NCBI GenBank assembly: GCA_016716005.1
Contig: JADJXE010000001.1
Span: 2,059,001 to 2,123,000, forward strand
Direction of reading: 5' to 3'
DNA: 64,000 nt
Source of the DNA: Acidimicrobiales bacterium
GTDB lineage: Bacteria; Actinomycetota; Acidimicrobiia; Acidimicrobiales; JADJXE01
Shown here: one piece after another, positions 28,283 through 37,046 of the stretch
Layout of the letters: each line of letters opens with the position of its first letter
Position numbering within the stretch: the first letter of the stretch is position 1
Program-made: the position numbers and the translations under genes
The notes under the pieces: model-generated
Database searches by the model: none
What the model saw: only the letters and a program-made list of their open reading frames with translations
What the model was told of the DNA's origin: nothing

Positions 28283-29122
28283 TCAGGCCGGCACCTGGAA
28301 CACCACGCCCATCGCGCCGGGCCCCGAGTGGGTGCCGATGACGGGCCCGATGTCGCCGACGACGATCTCGCCCGCGTAGAGCGGCCGGAGCGACGCCACG
28401 AACTCGTCGACGTCGGGGGCGTCGGCGTGCATGACGGCGAGGTTCTCGACCTTGCCCTGGGAGCGGACCTTGTCGGCGAGGTAGGCCAGGGCGCGCGTTC
28501 GCGTGCGCTGCTTGCCTTCGGGCTCCACCTTGCCGTCGCGGACCTCGATGATGGGCTTGATCGACAGCAGCGAGCCGAGCAGCGCCTGCGCGCTCCCGAT
28601 GCGCCCGCCCTTCTTCAGGTTCTCCAGTGTGTCGAGCGCGCCGTAGACCCTCGTGCGGGCGGCGAGATCGCCCGCCACCGCGACCACCTCGTCGAGTGCG
28701 GCGCCGTCGCGCCCGCGGCGGGCTGCCTCCACCGCGATCATCCCGAGCCCCATCGTGACGCTGCGCGAGTCGACGGTGCGCACCGGGATGACGTCGGCGA
28801 CGGCGCGACCGGCGGCATCGGCCGCCTGCAGCGTGGCCGAGAGCGCCCCCGACAGGCAGATGGCCACCACACCGTCGGCTCCCTCGGCCGCCGCCGCCCG
28901 GTACGCCTCCTCGAACTGGCCCGGCGCAGGTGCGGCCGTCTCGGGGAGCACCGGCGATGCCGCGCACCGCCGCCAGAACTCGGAGGCGGTGAGGTCGCGC
29001 CGGTCGACGAGCTCGTCGCCGCCGAACCGGATCGTGAGCGGCACGATTCGGATGCCCAGCTCGTCGGCGAGCCCCTGGGGCAGGTCGCACGAGCTGTCGG
29101 TCACCACGCGGATCCCGGCCAT
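28283..29122 (-). CDS. DegV family fatty-acid-binding protein
   Basis: 279 residues from the ATG at 29122, with GGAGGGG upstream. The family N-terminus RVVTDSSCDLPQGLADELGI, then IRIVPLTIRFGGDEL, SGALSATLQAA, VDSRSVTMGLGMIA and the tail GPVIGTHSGPGAMGVVF are all present. DegV (FakB-like) proteins bind a fatty acid; FakB delivers it to the kinase FakA. No FakA-like gene is adjacent. Confidence 0.92.
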   Translation of the reverse strand: MAGIRVVTDSSCDLPQGLADELGIRIVPLTIRFGGDELVDRRDLTASEFWRRCAASPVLPETAAPAPGQFEEAYRAAAAEGADGVVAICLSGALSATLQAADAAGRAVADVIPVRTVDSRSVTMGLGMIAVEAARRGRDGAALDEVVAVAGDLAARTRVYGALDTLENLKKGGRIGSAQALLGSLLSIKPIIEVRDGKVEPEGKQRTRTRALAYLADKVRSQGKVENLAVMHADAPDVDEFVASLRPLYAGEIVVGDIGPVIGTHSGPGAMGVVFQVPA

Positions 29123-29183
29123 CGTCCCCTCCATCGGCGGCGGTCTGTGGGCGCGAGAGGCTACACGGGGCTCCCGTCCCCGG

Positions 29184-31217
29184 TCAGACCGGCCCCGGCG
29201 CGCCCCGCTCTGCCGGGGTCGGCCGGGGGCTCGCCAGTCGCCGGGCGCGCCTCGTGCTCCGGAAGTGGAGCGCCCACCACCCGACCAGGAACACGCCGGC
29301 ACCGATCGAGAGCAGCAGGCCGATGTTCGACACCGCGGTGGAGCGAACGGTCAGCCGGACGGTGCTCAGCTCCAGCCGGTCGTCCGGCGACGACAGCCGC
29401 ACCTCCAGCGGGAACGTGCCCGAGGCCCGTGATCGGACGGCGAACAGGACGGTGGTGTTCTGGTCGGCGAGCGTCACGACCTGGCTCGCGCCGTCGGGGA
29501 AGTCGAGCTTGTCGCTCACCAACGTGACCCGCACGGTGAGCGGCTCGTCGGCGGAGGACGTGACGGTGAGGGGGATCTCGCCCTCCCGGGCCGTCAGGGT
29601 GATCGTCTGCGCGCGCGGTGTGCCCACCTGGGAGACCACCGACCGGATGTCGGCGTCGACCGCGGCCAGGTACTCGCGGCGGCGTACCCCCGACAGCTCG
29701 TCCGACGCCGACACCAGCAGCCGGTTGGCCAGGCCCTCCAGCCGCGGATCGGAGAGGGTCGTCATCGAGCCGAAGCCGATCACCTGCTCGCGGGTCCGGT
29801 CGAGGGCGGCCGGGAAGCCCCCGAGCGGCGACGGCGGCTCGGGAACGAGCCCCCGCACGAGGGGCTCTCCGTCGTCGTCGGTCGCCGGCGGCATCACCGC
29901 GAACACGTCGTCGACCGTGGCCGGCTGCACGATGGGCCCGCCGGCCAGGCCGGACAACAGGGTGTCGAGCAGCTCGGGGGTCGGGGTCCAGTCGGCGGGG
30001 GGGACCAGCACGACGGCCCGCTGCACGCTCGGGCTCTCGAAGAAGATCACGGCCAGGTCGGACAGGACGTGCTGCGCGGCGAGCACGGGGTCGCCGGTCG
30101 TGGTGGAGGAGGTCGGGAGGTGCGCGGCGAGCGCCCCGTCGGCCTGCACCGCCCGCCGCACCTGACCGGGTGCCACCTCGATCCCGAAGGGCTCGGCGAG
30201 GGTGAGCGGCTGGTCGACCGGCGTCAGGATCTCCTCGGGTACCACGACCTGGTCGACGCCGAGCGCCCCGAGCGTGTCCGGGGTGAGCCGAGCGTCGGCG
30301 AGCCACGTCCGCCCGTCCGGACGCACCGAGAGGAGGTCGGCGAGCACGTCGGCCCCCTGCTGGCGCTGCAGGGCGACCTCGTCTCCCCGGCCGGCCTCGT
30401 ACCAGGCGGTGACGTCGAGGGGCACGTATGTGCCGGCCACGAGCTGACGGCCGGCGAGCGCAGCGCCCATCGACTCGACCAGGACCGCGTCGACGTCGGA
30501 GCTGCCGTTGCTCAGGGCCTCGAGGGTCTCGGGCACCGGCGCCACCACCGCCGGCACCGCAGGCTGGGTGACGAGCGCCCCGACCACCGCCGAGATCCGG
30601 GCCCGGTCGGCCTCGGGCAGCACGACGGCGCCGTCGGGCTGCAGGGCCGGCGGGGCGGCCACGGGCAGCACGGCGACCGCGAGCAGGGCGGGCCCGATCG
30701 ACTGCTCGGGCAGGCGCACGAGGTGCGTCGTGAGGCCGGCGAGCGCGTCGCCGTCCGGGGTGCGCAGCTCGACCCGCACCGGGTACACGCCCGGCTGGCT
30801 CAGGCGGTAGCGACCGGGGGTGGCAGGGGTGGACGGTCGGCGCAGCGGCAGCTCGACCACCAGGGAGCCGGCTGCACCGCGAGGGACGTCGGCGATCGGC
30901 ACGGCCGTGAGCGCGGCCAGCACCGAGCCGAGCTCGCCGTCGATGCTCGGCTGGAACGCGCTCCGCGCCGAGATGCGCTGGTGCAGGCTCAGCGCCAGCT
31001 CGGCGTCGGCCGGCACCGGGCCGTCGACGGCGAGCTCGAGCTGCAGGGTGCCGTCGGGCTCCACCCACGGCGTCTGGCGGACCAGGCGGAGGGCGGTGGG
31101 CTGCTCCTGGGCGGCGGCCGGGTCCGGGTCCGGGGCGGCCGCCAGGGCGGTCACGCCCAGCACGAGCGTCGTGATGGCGACCGCGACGGCGCGGCGACGG
31201 CGCCGGGGCACGATCAC
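29184..31217 (-). CDS. DUF6049 secreted membrane-anchored protein (Rv3909-like)
   Basis: 677 residues from GTG 31217 (GTGA overlap with the upstream GNAT gene). An Arg-rich N-terminus and hydrophobic stretch (VAVAITTLVLGVTALAAA) form a signal peptide. A large extracytoplasmic domain follows. One C-terminal membrane helix (NIGLLLSIGAGVFLVGWWAL) ends in a basic tail. This type-I topology, length and position beside the sigM locus match the conserved actinobacterial DUF6049 protein of the MurJ neighbourhood. Function unknown; presumed envelope role. Confidence 0.78.
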   Translation of the reverse strand: MIVPRRRRRAVAVAITTLVLGVTALAAAPDPDPAAAQEQPTALRLVRQTPWVEPDGTLQLELAVDGPVPADAELALSLHQRISARSAFQPSIDGELGSVLAALTAVPIADVPRGAAGSLVVELPLRRPSTPATPGRYRLSQPGVYPVRVELRTPDGDALAGLTTHLVRLPEQSIGPALLAVAVLPVAAPPALQPDGAVVLPEADRARISAVVGALVTQPAVPAVVAPVPETLEALSNGSSDVDAVLVESMGAALAGRQLVAGTYVPLDVTAWYEAGRGDEVALQRQQGADVLADLLSVRPDGRTWLADARLTPDTLGALGVDQVVVPEEILTPVDQPLTLAEPFGIEVAPGQVRRAVQADGALAAHLPTSSTTTGDPVLAAQHVLSDLAVIFFESPSVQRAVVLVPPADWTPTPELLDTLLSGLAGGPIVQPATVDDVFAVMPPATDDDGEPLVRGLVPEPPSPLGGFPAALDRTREQVIGFGSMTTLSDPRLEGLANRLLVSASDELSGVRRREYLAAVDADIRSVVSQVGTPRAQTITLTAREGEIPLTVTSSADEPLTVRVTLVSDKLDFPDGASQVVTLADQNTTVLFAVRSRASGTFPLEVRLSSPDDRLELSTVRLTVRSTAVSNIGLLLSIGAGVFLVGWWALHFRSTRRARRLASPRPTPAERGAPGPV

Positions 31218-31963
31218 CCCGGTGGGTCGGCTGCGGGCGCCAGCCGGCGGGTCAGGACGGCCAGGCCGCCGGGCTCGAGCCGGAAGCCCAGGGCGAGGTA
31301 GAGGGCCAGCGCGGCGTCGTTGTCGGTCTGGGTGTTGACCACGGCCTGGTCGGCCCCCCAGCGGCGCATCCATCGCAGCCCGTCGATCACCAGGGCCCGG
31401 CCGAGGCCGGCGCCGCGCCGGGCCGGGTCGACCGCCAGGCGCTGCAGGTAGCCGCGCCGGGCGGCCCGTCCGGAGATGGCGTAGCCGGCGACCTCGCCGG
31501 CGACCGTCGCGACGGTGAGCCGGCTCGCGGGCGTGGCGGCCAGGGCGTCGGCCAGGCCCACCTCGTCGAGGTGCCAGAACGGGCGGAAGGCGGTGGCGTC
31601 GACGGCGGCGATCGCCGCCCGATCGCCGCGCCGGCCCTTCCGCAGCGGCGCGTCGGGTCGTGGGGGCACCTCCCCGAGCGAGCGGCTCAGCAGGTGGAGG
31701 TGCTCGCGGACGTTGAAGCTCGCGGCCAGGAAGGCCCGTTGCTCGCTGGGACCGAGGGCCGAGGTGACGACCTCGCGGTACCCGCGGCGGACGGCCACGT
31801 CGACCGCGTGGGCGATCGCGTCGCGCGAGGGTGGCGGCGTGTCGGGGGCGGGGGTGATCTGGCCGACGGTCACGTCGCCGCGCCACGGCGAGAGGCGCAG
31901 GTGCTCGGACCCCCAGCGCAACAGCTCGGGGGGCGGCGCCGCGGGGGCACGCAGGTCGCTCAC
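31214..31963 (-). CDS. GNAT family N-acetyltransferase
   Basis: 249 residues. The C-terminal half (residues ~110-240) is a GNAT fold with the acetyl-CoA loop RLAVDPARRGAGLGRALVIDGLRWM and the final NTQTDNDAALALYLALGFRL. The N-terminal half (residues 1-105) may be a degenerate second GNAT-like domain. Substrate unknown. GTG start. It is the first gene of a same-strand run that continues through DUF6049, DegV and the sigma operon. Confidence 0.85.
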   Translation of the reverse strand: MSDLRAPAAPPPELLRWGSEHLRLSPWRGDVTVGQITPAPDTPPPSRDAIAHAVDVAVRRGYREVVTSALGPSEQRAFLAASFNVREHLHLLSRSLGEVPPRPDAPLRKGRRGDRAAIAAVDATAFRPFWHLDEVGLADALAATPASRLTVATVAGEVAGYAISGRAARRGYLQRLAVDPARRGAGLGRALVIDGLRWMRRWGADQAVVNTQTDNDAALALYLALGFRLEPGGLAVLTRRLAPAADPPG

Positions 31964-32061
31964 GTGGTCGTCACGGTACAGAACGGGGCACCGGTGGACG
32001 GGGTCGGCTCGGCCGGGCAGCCCTCCGGGTGTGTCGACGGCGAGCAGTAACCTGCGACGCA

Positions 32062-33087
32062 GTGAGCGTGCTGCTGGTCACCGATCCCCGCTTCCTCGAC
32101 CACGACACCGGCCCGGGCCACCCCGAGCGGCCGGCGCGCCTCGAAGCGGTGCTCGCCGGCGCACGCTTCGCCGGCGTCGAGGAGGCGCTGGTGCCCGTGG
32201 CCCCGCGGGCGGCCACCCGGCTCGAGCTGGAGCGGGTGCACCCCCCGGCGTTCGTCGACGCGATCGAGCGCTTCTGCGCGGCCGGGGGCGGCCATCTCGA
32301 CGCCGACACGCACGCCGGGCCGGCGTCGTGGCAGGCGGCGCTGCTGGCCGCCGGCGCCGGGCTCGAAGCCGTGGAGCGCCTCGACCGGGGCGAGGCCGGC
32401 TCGGCGTTCTGCGCCGTTCGCCCACCCGGGCACCACGCCTCCCCCCGCCGGGCGATGGGCTTCTGCCTCTTCAACAACGTGGCGGTGGTCGCGGCGGCGC
32501 TGGCGGACCGCGGCGAGCGGGTGCTGGTGGTCGACTACGACGCCCATCACGGCAACGGCACCCAGGACGCGTTCTACGGCGATCCCCGGGTGATCTACGT
32601 GTCGATGCACGAGTACCCGCTGTACCCGGGCACGGGCGCGCTCGACGAGACCGGTTCCGGTGCCGGCGCCGGCGCCACGGTGAACTTCCCGTTCCCGGCC
32701 GGCGCCACCGGCGACAGCTACCTGGCCGCCATCGACGACGTGCTGGCGCCCATCGTGCAGGTCGTCGAGCCGACGTGGTTGCTCGTGTCCGCAGGGTTCG
32801 ACGGCCACCGGCGCGATCCGCTCACCGGGCTGTCGTTGTCGTCGGGCGACTTCGCCGACATGACCGCCCGGCTGCTCGAGCTCGTGCCCCGGGGGCGGCG
32901 GCTGGTGTTCCTCGAAGGCGGGTACGACCTCCAGGCGCTGGCCGACTCCACCGGCGCCTGCCTGGCCGCCCTCGCCGGGGTCCGACACCACCCCGAGCCG
33001 GCCACGGCCGGCGGGCCGGGCCGGGCCGTCGTCGACGCCGCTCGGCAGCTCCACGACCGCTCGGTCGACGCGGCCGATGGTGCCTGA
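32062..33087 (+). CDS. Histone deacetylase/AcuC family deacetylase
   Basis: 341 residues from GTG 32062. Zn-dependent deacetylase motifs: DTGPGHPERPARLEAV near the N-terminus, RPPGHHASPRRAMGFCLFNNVA, VDYDAHHGNGTQDAFY, SAGFDGHRRDPL and EGGYDLQAL. The Asp/His/Asp ligands and the tandem His pair are present, so it should be active on acetylated lysine or a small acetylated amine. Divergent from the GNAT gene ~100 bp away; its end overlaps the PilT-like gene by 11 bp. Confidence 0.9.
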   Translation: MSVLLVTDPRFLDHDTGPGHPERPARLEAVLAGARFAGVEEALVPVAPRAATRLELERVHPPAFVDAIERFCAAGGGHLDADTHAGPASWQAALLAAGAGLEAVERLDRGEAGSAFCAVRPPGHHASPRRAMGFCLFNNVAVVAAALADRGERVLVVDYDAHHGNGTQDAFYGDPRVIYVSMHEYPLYPGTGALDETGSGAGAGATVNFPFPAGATGDSYLAAIDDVLAPIVQVVEPTWLLVSAGFDGHRRDPLTGLSLSSGDFADMTARLLELVPRGRRLVFLEGGYDLQALADSTGACLAALAGVRHHPEPATAGGPGRAVVDAARQLHDRSVDAADGA

Positions 33088-34192
33088 GGCCCCGCTGGGG
33101 ATGGACCTCACCGAGCTCCTCCGCCACCTGGTGGCCCGCGAGGGCAGCGACCTCCACGTGAAGGTGGGCGCCCGGCCGCACGTGCGGGTGGGGGGCGTGC
33201 TCGAGCCGGCCCCCTTCGAGCCGCCGACGCCGGCCGACGTCGAGGCCGTGCTGGCCAAGGTGCTGCCGGCGGCTCGGGCCACCGAGCTGGCCCAGACCGG
33301 GAGCACCGACGTGGCCGTCAGCGTCGCCGGCCTGGGGCGGTTCCGCGTCGACGCGTACCGCCAGCGCGGCAGCATCGGGCTGGCGGTGCGATGGGTGCGT
33401 CCGGGCATCCCGGCCCTCGGGCAGCTCGGCCTCCCCGACGTGGTGTGCCGGCTCGCCGAGGAGTCCCGCGGGCTGGTGCTGGTGGCCGGCCCGGGGCGGT
33501 CGGGGCGCACGACCACGGTCGCGGCGATGCTCGATCACCTGAACGCCAGCCGGGCGGTGCACATCGTCACGGTGGAGGAGCCCATCGAGTACCTCCACCC
33601 CGACAAGCAGTCGCTGGTCAGCCAGCGCGAGGTGGGCACCGACGTGCGCACCTTCCGCGAGGGCGTGCAGCGGGCGCTCCGCCAGGACGCCGACGTGATC
33701 TTCGTGGGCGAGCTGCGCGACCCGGAGACGATCAGCGCGGCGATGGAGGCAGCCCTCACCGACCGGCTGGTCATCTCGATCCTCGGGTCCACGACCGTGG
33801 TCGACACGGTGGGGCGGCTGCTCGACTTCTACCCTCCCCACCAGCAGCGCCAGGCGCGACAGACCCTGGCCACCGTGCTGCGGGGGATCGTGTGCCAGCG
33901 GCTGCTGGAACGTCGTGACGGCGCCGGACGGCTGGTCGCCGTCGAGGTGCTCGTGCACACCCCTCGGGTGGCCGAGCTGCTCGCCGACCCGGAGCACTTC
34001 CCGGATCCGCTGGCCGAGAGCCTGGCCGGAGCGGTGGCCGAGGGCCAGTACTTCGGCATGGTCACCCTCGACCACAGCCTGCTCGACCTGTGTCGTCAGG
34101 GCCTGCTCGACCTGGAGCAGGCCCTGCTCGTCGCCGAGGACCCCGAGGAGCTCCGCATCGCCGCCCGGGCGGCCGGTGTGCCCGGCGCGTGA
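33077..34192 (+). CDS. PilT-like type IV pilus ATPase with degenerate P-loop
   Basis: 371 residues. PilT architecture: N-terminal PAS-like domain beginning DLTELLRHLVAREGSDLHVKV, then the RecA-like ATPase domain with VTVEEPIEYLH, the Asp box TFREGVQRALRQDADVIFVGELRDPETI and the C-terminal helices. The Walker A reads GPGRSGRTTT: the invariant Lys is Arg. The His box (normally TLHTN) reads SILGSTT, without His. Both losses suggest weak or no ATP hydrolysis, so it may regulate a true PilT/PilB. No pilin or other pilus gene is nearby. ATG start; ATG 33101 is an alternative. Confidence 0.82.
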   Translation: MVPEAPLGMDLTELLRHLVAREGSDLHVKVGARPHVRVGGVLEPAPFEPPTPADVEAVLAKVLPAARATELAQTGSTDVAVSVAGLGRFRVDAYRQRGSIGLAVRWVRPGIPALGQLGLPDVVCRLAEESRGLVLVAGPGRSGRTTTVAAMLDHLNASRAVHIVTVEEPIEYLHPDKQSLVSQREVGTDVRTFREGVQRALRQDADVIFVGELRDPETISAAMEAALTDRLVISILGSTTVVDTVGRLLDFYPPHQQRQARQTLATVLRGIVCQRLLERRDGAGRLVAVEVLVHTPRVAELLADPEHFPDPLAESLAGAVAEGQYFGMVTLDHSLLDLCRQGLLDLEQALLVAEDPEELRIAARAAGVPGA

Positions 34193-34211
34193 CGGCGCGT
34201 AGCCTCGCGAG

Positions 34212-35662
34212 GTGATCCCCGAGCGGCTCGCGACGGTGCTGGCCGAGGTCGCCCCCCTGAGGCAGCGGTTCGAGGCGGCGGGCCACCGGCTCTACCTGGT
34301 GGGGGGGACCGTCCGCGACCTCTTCCTGAACCGCCCGGTCGACCGGATCGACATCGACCTCACCACCGACGCCCGGCCCCCGAGATCAAGCGCCTGGTCT
34401 CGCCGGTCGCCGAGGCGATGTGGACCCAGGGGGAGCGCTTCGGCACGATCGGCGCGCTGTTCGGCGGCCGCCGGGTGGAGATCACGACGCACCGCGCCGA
34501 CGCCTACGCCGAGGACTCGCGCAAGCCCGACGTGGTGTTCGCCGACGCGGTCGAGGCCGACCTGTCGCGGCGCGACTTCACCGTGAACGCCATGGCCCTC
34601 GAGCTCGGCCCCACCGAGCCGCGGCTCATCGATCCCTTCGACGGCGCCGCCGACCTGGCCGCGGGAAGGCTCCGCACGCCGCTGTCCCCCGAGGTGTCGT
34701 TCAGCGACGACCCCCTCCGGATGGTGCGGGCCGCCCGCTTCGTCGCCGGCTACCACCTGGAGCCCGAGCCCGCGCTGGTCGCGGCGGTGCGAGCCATGCA
34801 CCACCGGCTGGAGATCGTCTCGGCGGAGCGGATCCGCGACGAGCTCGACAAGCTCGTCGTGGTGCCCCGCCCGGGTCCCGGGCTGTGGTTCATCGTCGAC
34901 ACCGGGCTGGCCGACGAGATCCTGCCGGAGCTGCCGGCCATGCGTCTCGAGCAGGACCCGATCCACCGGCACAAGGACGTCCTCGCCCACACCGTCGCCG
35001 TGGTGGAGAAGGTGGACGGCCCCGACCCGGTCGAGGATCCCTACGGCTTCCGGATCACCCGGCTGGCCGCGCTGTTCCACGACGTGGGCAAGCCCAAGAC
35101 GCGGTCGTTCGCCCGCGGCGGCGTGACGTTCCACCATCACGAGGTGGTGGGAGCGCGGATGACGCGCGAGCGGATGCAGGCGCTCCGCTACCCGAACCAC
35201 GAGGTGGACGACGTGAGCCGGCTGGTGGAGCTCCACCTGCGCTTCCACACCTACCGGATGGGGTGGACCGACAGCGCCGTGCGGCGCTATGTGCGCGACG
35301 CCGGCCCGCTCCTCGGGCCGCTCAACGTGCTGACGCGCTCCGACTGCACGACGCGCAACGAGAAGAAGGCGCGGGCGCTGTCCCAACGGATGGACGAGCT
35401 GGAGGCGCGGATCGCCGAGCTCGAGGCGGCCGAGGAGCTCGAGGCCATCCGGCCCGACCTCGACGGGCACGAGGTGATCGCACACCTGGGCGTCCCCCCC
35501 GGCCCGGTGGTGGGGCGGGCGCTGGCCTTCCTGCTGGAAGTGCGGCTCGACGAGGGGCCGCTGGGCCACGACGAGGCGTACCGGCGGCTCGACGCCTGGT
35601 GGGGGGACCAGCCGGAGTCGAGCACCGCGGCCGGGCCCGCCGACGAGGGGCCCGCCGACTAG
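34212..35662 (+). pseudogene. pcnA: CCA tRNA nucleotidyltransferase, reading frame broken by one missing C
   Basis: The nucleotidyltransferase head is in one frame (34212 to ~34381; YLVGGTVRDLFLNRP and RIDIDLTTDARPP, the catalytic Asp pair) and the rest in another (~34382 to 35662; RDFTVNAMALEL, the HD motif LFHDVGKPKT). The frames join if one C is added to the five-C run at 34377-34381, giving ~483 residues, normal for actinobacterial PcnA. The enzyme adds CCA to tRNA 3' ends; the tRNA-Ile gene here lacks CCA, so loss would be lethal. A sequencing or assembly error is likelier than a real mutation. GTG start. Confidence 0.85.
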
Positions 35663-36393
35663 TTGCCGACCTTGCGAGCGCGCAGGATCAGCGTGCGCGG
35701 CACCCACCCGTCGAGCGCCGACGCCCAGAACGCCGGGGGCATCCCCGACGGCTCGGGTTCGAGCAGGGTGTCGACGCGGAAGTTGGCGCGCACCAACCCG
35801 GTGAAGATGTCGGACACCGTGCGGCGGTGGTCGGTGAGGGGGACCCCGTGCCAGGACCAGTCGATCGGTGCCCGATCGAAGTAGGAACGGCGAAGGAGCG
35901 GGGCAGGCTCGAGGGCCTCGTCGAAGCAGTGGCGCACCGGGTGCGGCACGGAGAACACGAAGGGGGCCTCCGGCTTGAGCACGCGATGCACCTGGCGGAA
36001 GACCCGGTTGAGGTCCTCGACGTAGCCGAGGGCGTAGGCGCTGAAGACCACGTCGACGGTGTCGGAGCGGAGGAACGCCAGGTCGGCCACGTCGCCGTGG
36101 TGCAGCTCGACCTTCGCCTCCTCCTCCTCGGCGAGGCGCCTCGCGTACGCCAGCTGCTGGGCGGAGTGGTCGATGCCGATGGCCTTGGCGCCCTGCCGGG
36201 CGAACGCGATGGAGCACTGGGCGCCGCCGCAGCCGAGCTCCACCACTCGCTTGCCGGCCACGTTGCCCACCAGCCGGAGCTCGGCCTCGGTGGGGATGCC
36301 GGGGCCGTAGGTGGCGACGTCGGTGGGGAGGCGGGCGTTGTCCTGGTACCAGGCGGAGATCCTGTCCCACCCGGCCACGTTGTCCGCTGGCAT
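35659..36393 (-). CDS. Class I SAM-dependent methyltransferase
   Basis: 244 residues. Methyltransferase_11-type fold: motif I RVVELGCGGAQCSIAFA, motif II IGIDHSAQQLAYARR, then GDVADLAFLRSDTVDVVFSAYALGYVEDL and VHRVLKPEAPFVFSVPHP. Small-molecule substrate unknown. Ends four bases inside the convergent CCA-enzyme gene. ATG start. Confidence 0.88.
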   Translation of the reverse strand: MPADNVAGWDRISAWYQDNARLPTDVATYGPGIPTEAELRLVGNVAGKRVVELGCGGAQCSIAFARQGAKAIGIDHSAQQLAYARRLAEEEEAKVELHHGDVADLAFLRSDTVDVVFSAYALGYVEDLNRVFRQVHRVLKPEAPFVFSVPHPVRHCFDEALEPAPLLRRSYFDRAPIDWSWHGVPLTDHRRTVSDIFTGLVRANFRVDTLLEPEPSGMPPAFWASALDGWVPRTLILRARKVGN

Positions 36394-36487
36394 CGACCCA
36401 TCTTGGCGACGTGGCGACGACGGGCGGGGGATGCTCCGGCGGCCCGGCGGACTCGGTGACCCGCGGCCTGGCGGTTAGCCTGGCCGG

Positions 36488-36922
36488 GTGACCTTCCGCC
36501 CCCGAGCCCTGCGGGGCTCCGGCCTGGGGACGCCCGTCGGGGGCAACGCCGGCGTGATCGACTACCGCCTGGCGCGTGCCGGGGTGGTGGCGTCGTTCAA
36601 GAAGGGCCGCCTGGCCCGCCACGACGTGTGCGACGCCCACCCCGAGCTGGTGCGCGCCGCCCGCCAGGTCGGCGAGCCCACCGCCGAGCGCTGCCCGATC
36701 TGCGACGACGCCGACCTGGTGCTCGTCACGTACGTGTTCGGGCCCCGGCTGCCGCCCTTCGGCCGCTGCGTCACCTCCCGGGACGAGCTGGCCCGCCTGG
36801 CCCGGCGCACCGACGCCCTCACCTGCTACATGGTCGAGGTCTGCCCCGAGTGCTGCTGGAACCACCTGCTGCGGGCGTTCCCGATGGGGCGCCCCAAGCC
36901 GGCCGCCGCCGCCGGCGGCTGA
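36488..36922 (+). CDS. DUF5318 zinc-ribbon protein
   Basis: 144 residues. The conserved pattern VIDYRLARAGVVASFKKGRL, DVCDAHPELVRAA, then CPICDD … CPECCW forms a zinc ribbon. The family is actinobacterial and sits directly before the bifunctional penicillin-binding protein gene (Rv0049–ponA1 in mycobacteria), as here. Function unknown. GTG start; ~125 bp before the PBP. Confidence 0.87.
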   Translation: MTFRPRALRGSGLGTPVGGNAGVIDYRLARAGVVASFKKGRLARHDVCDAHPELVRAARQVGEPTAERCPICDDADLVLVTYVFGPRLPPFGRCVTSRDELARLARRTDALTCYMVEVCPECCWNHLLRAFPMGRPKPAAAAGG

Positions 36923-37046
36923 GAGCGCGGGCGGCCGTCAGCGCCGCCGGGGCGCCCTCGGCGGCGAACCCGCGGTGGCTGGCGTCGGGGGCACCGGTAA
37001 CGTGCAGACGCCGAGACGGGTACCCACCCGATCGTGCCCTCCCCTC

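Noticed and set aside
34370..34390. Programmed frameshift in the CCA-enzyme gene
   Set aside because: There is no slippery heptamer with a downstream structure typical of such sites; a missing C in a homopolymer is simpler.
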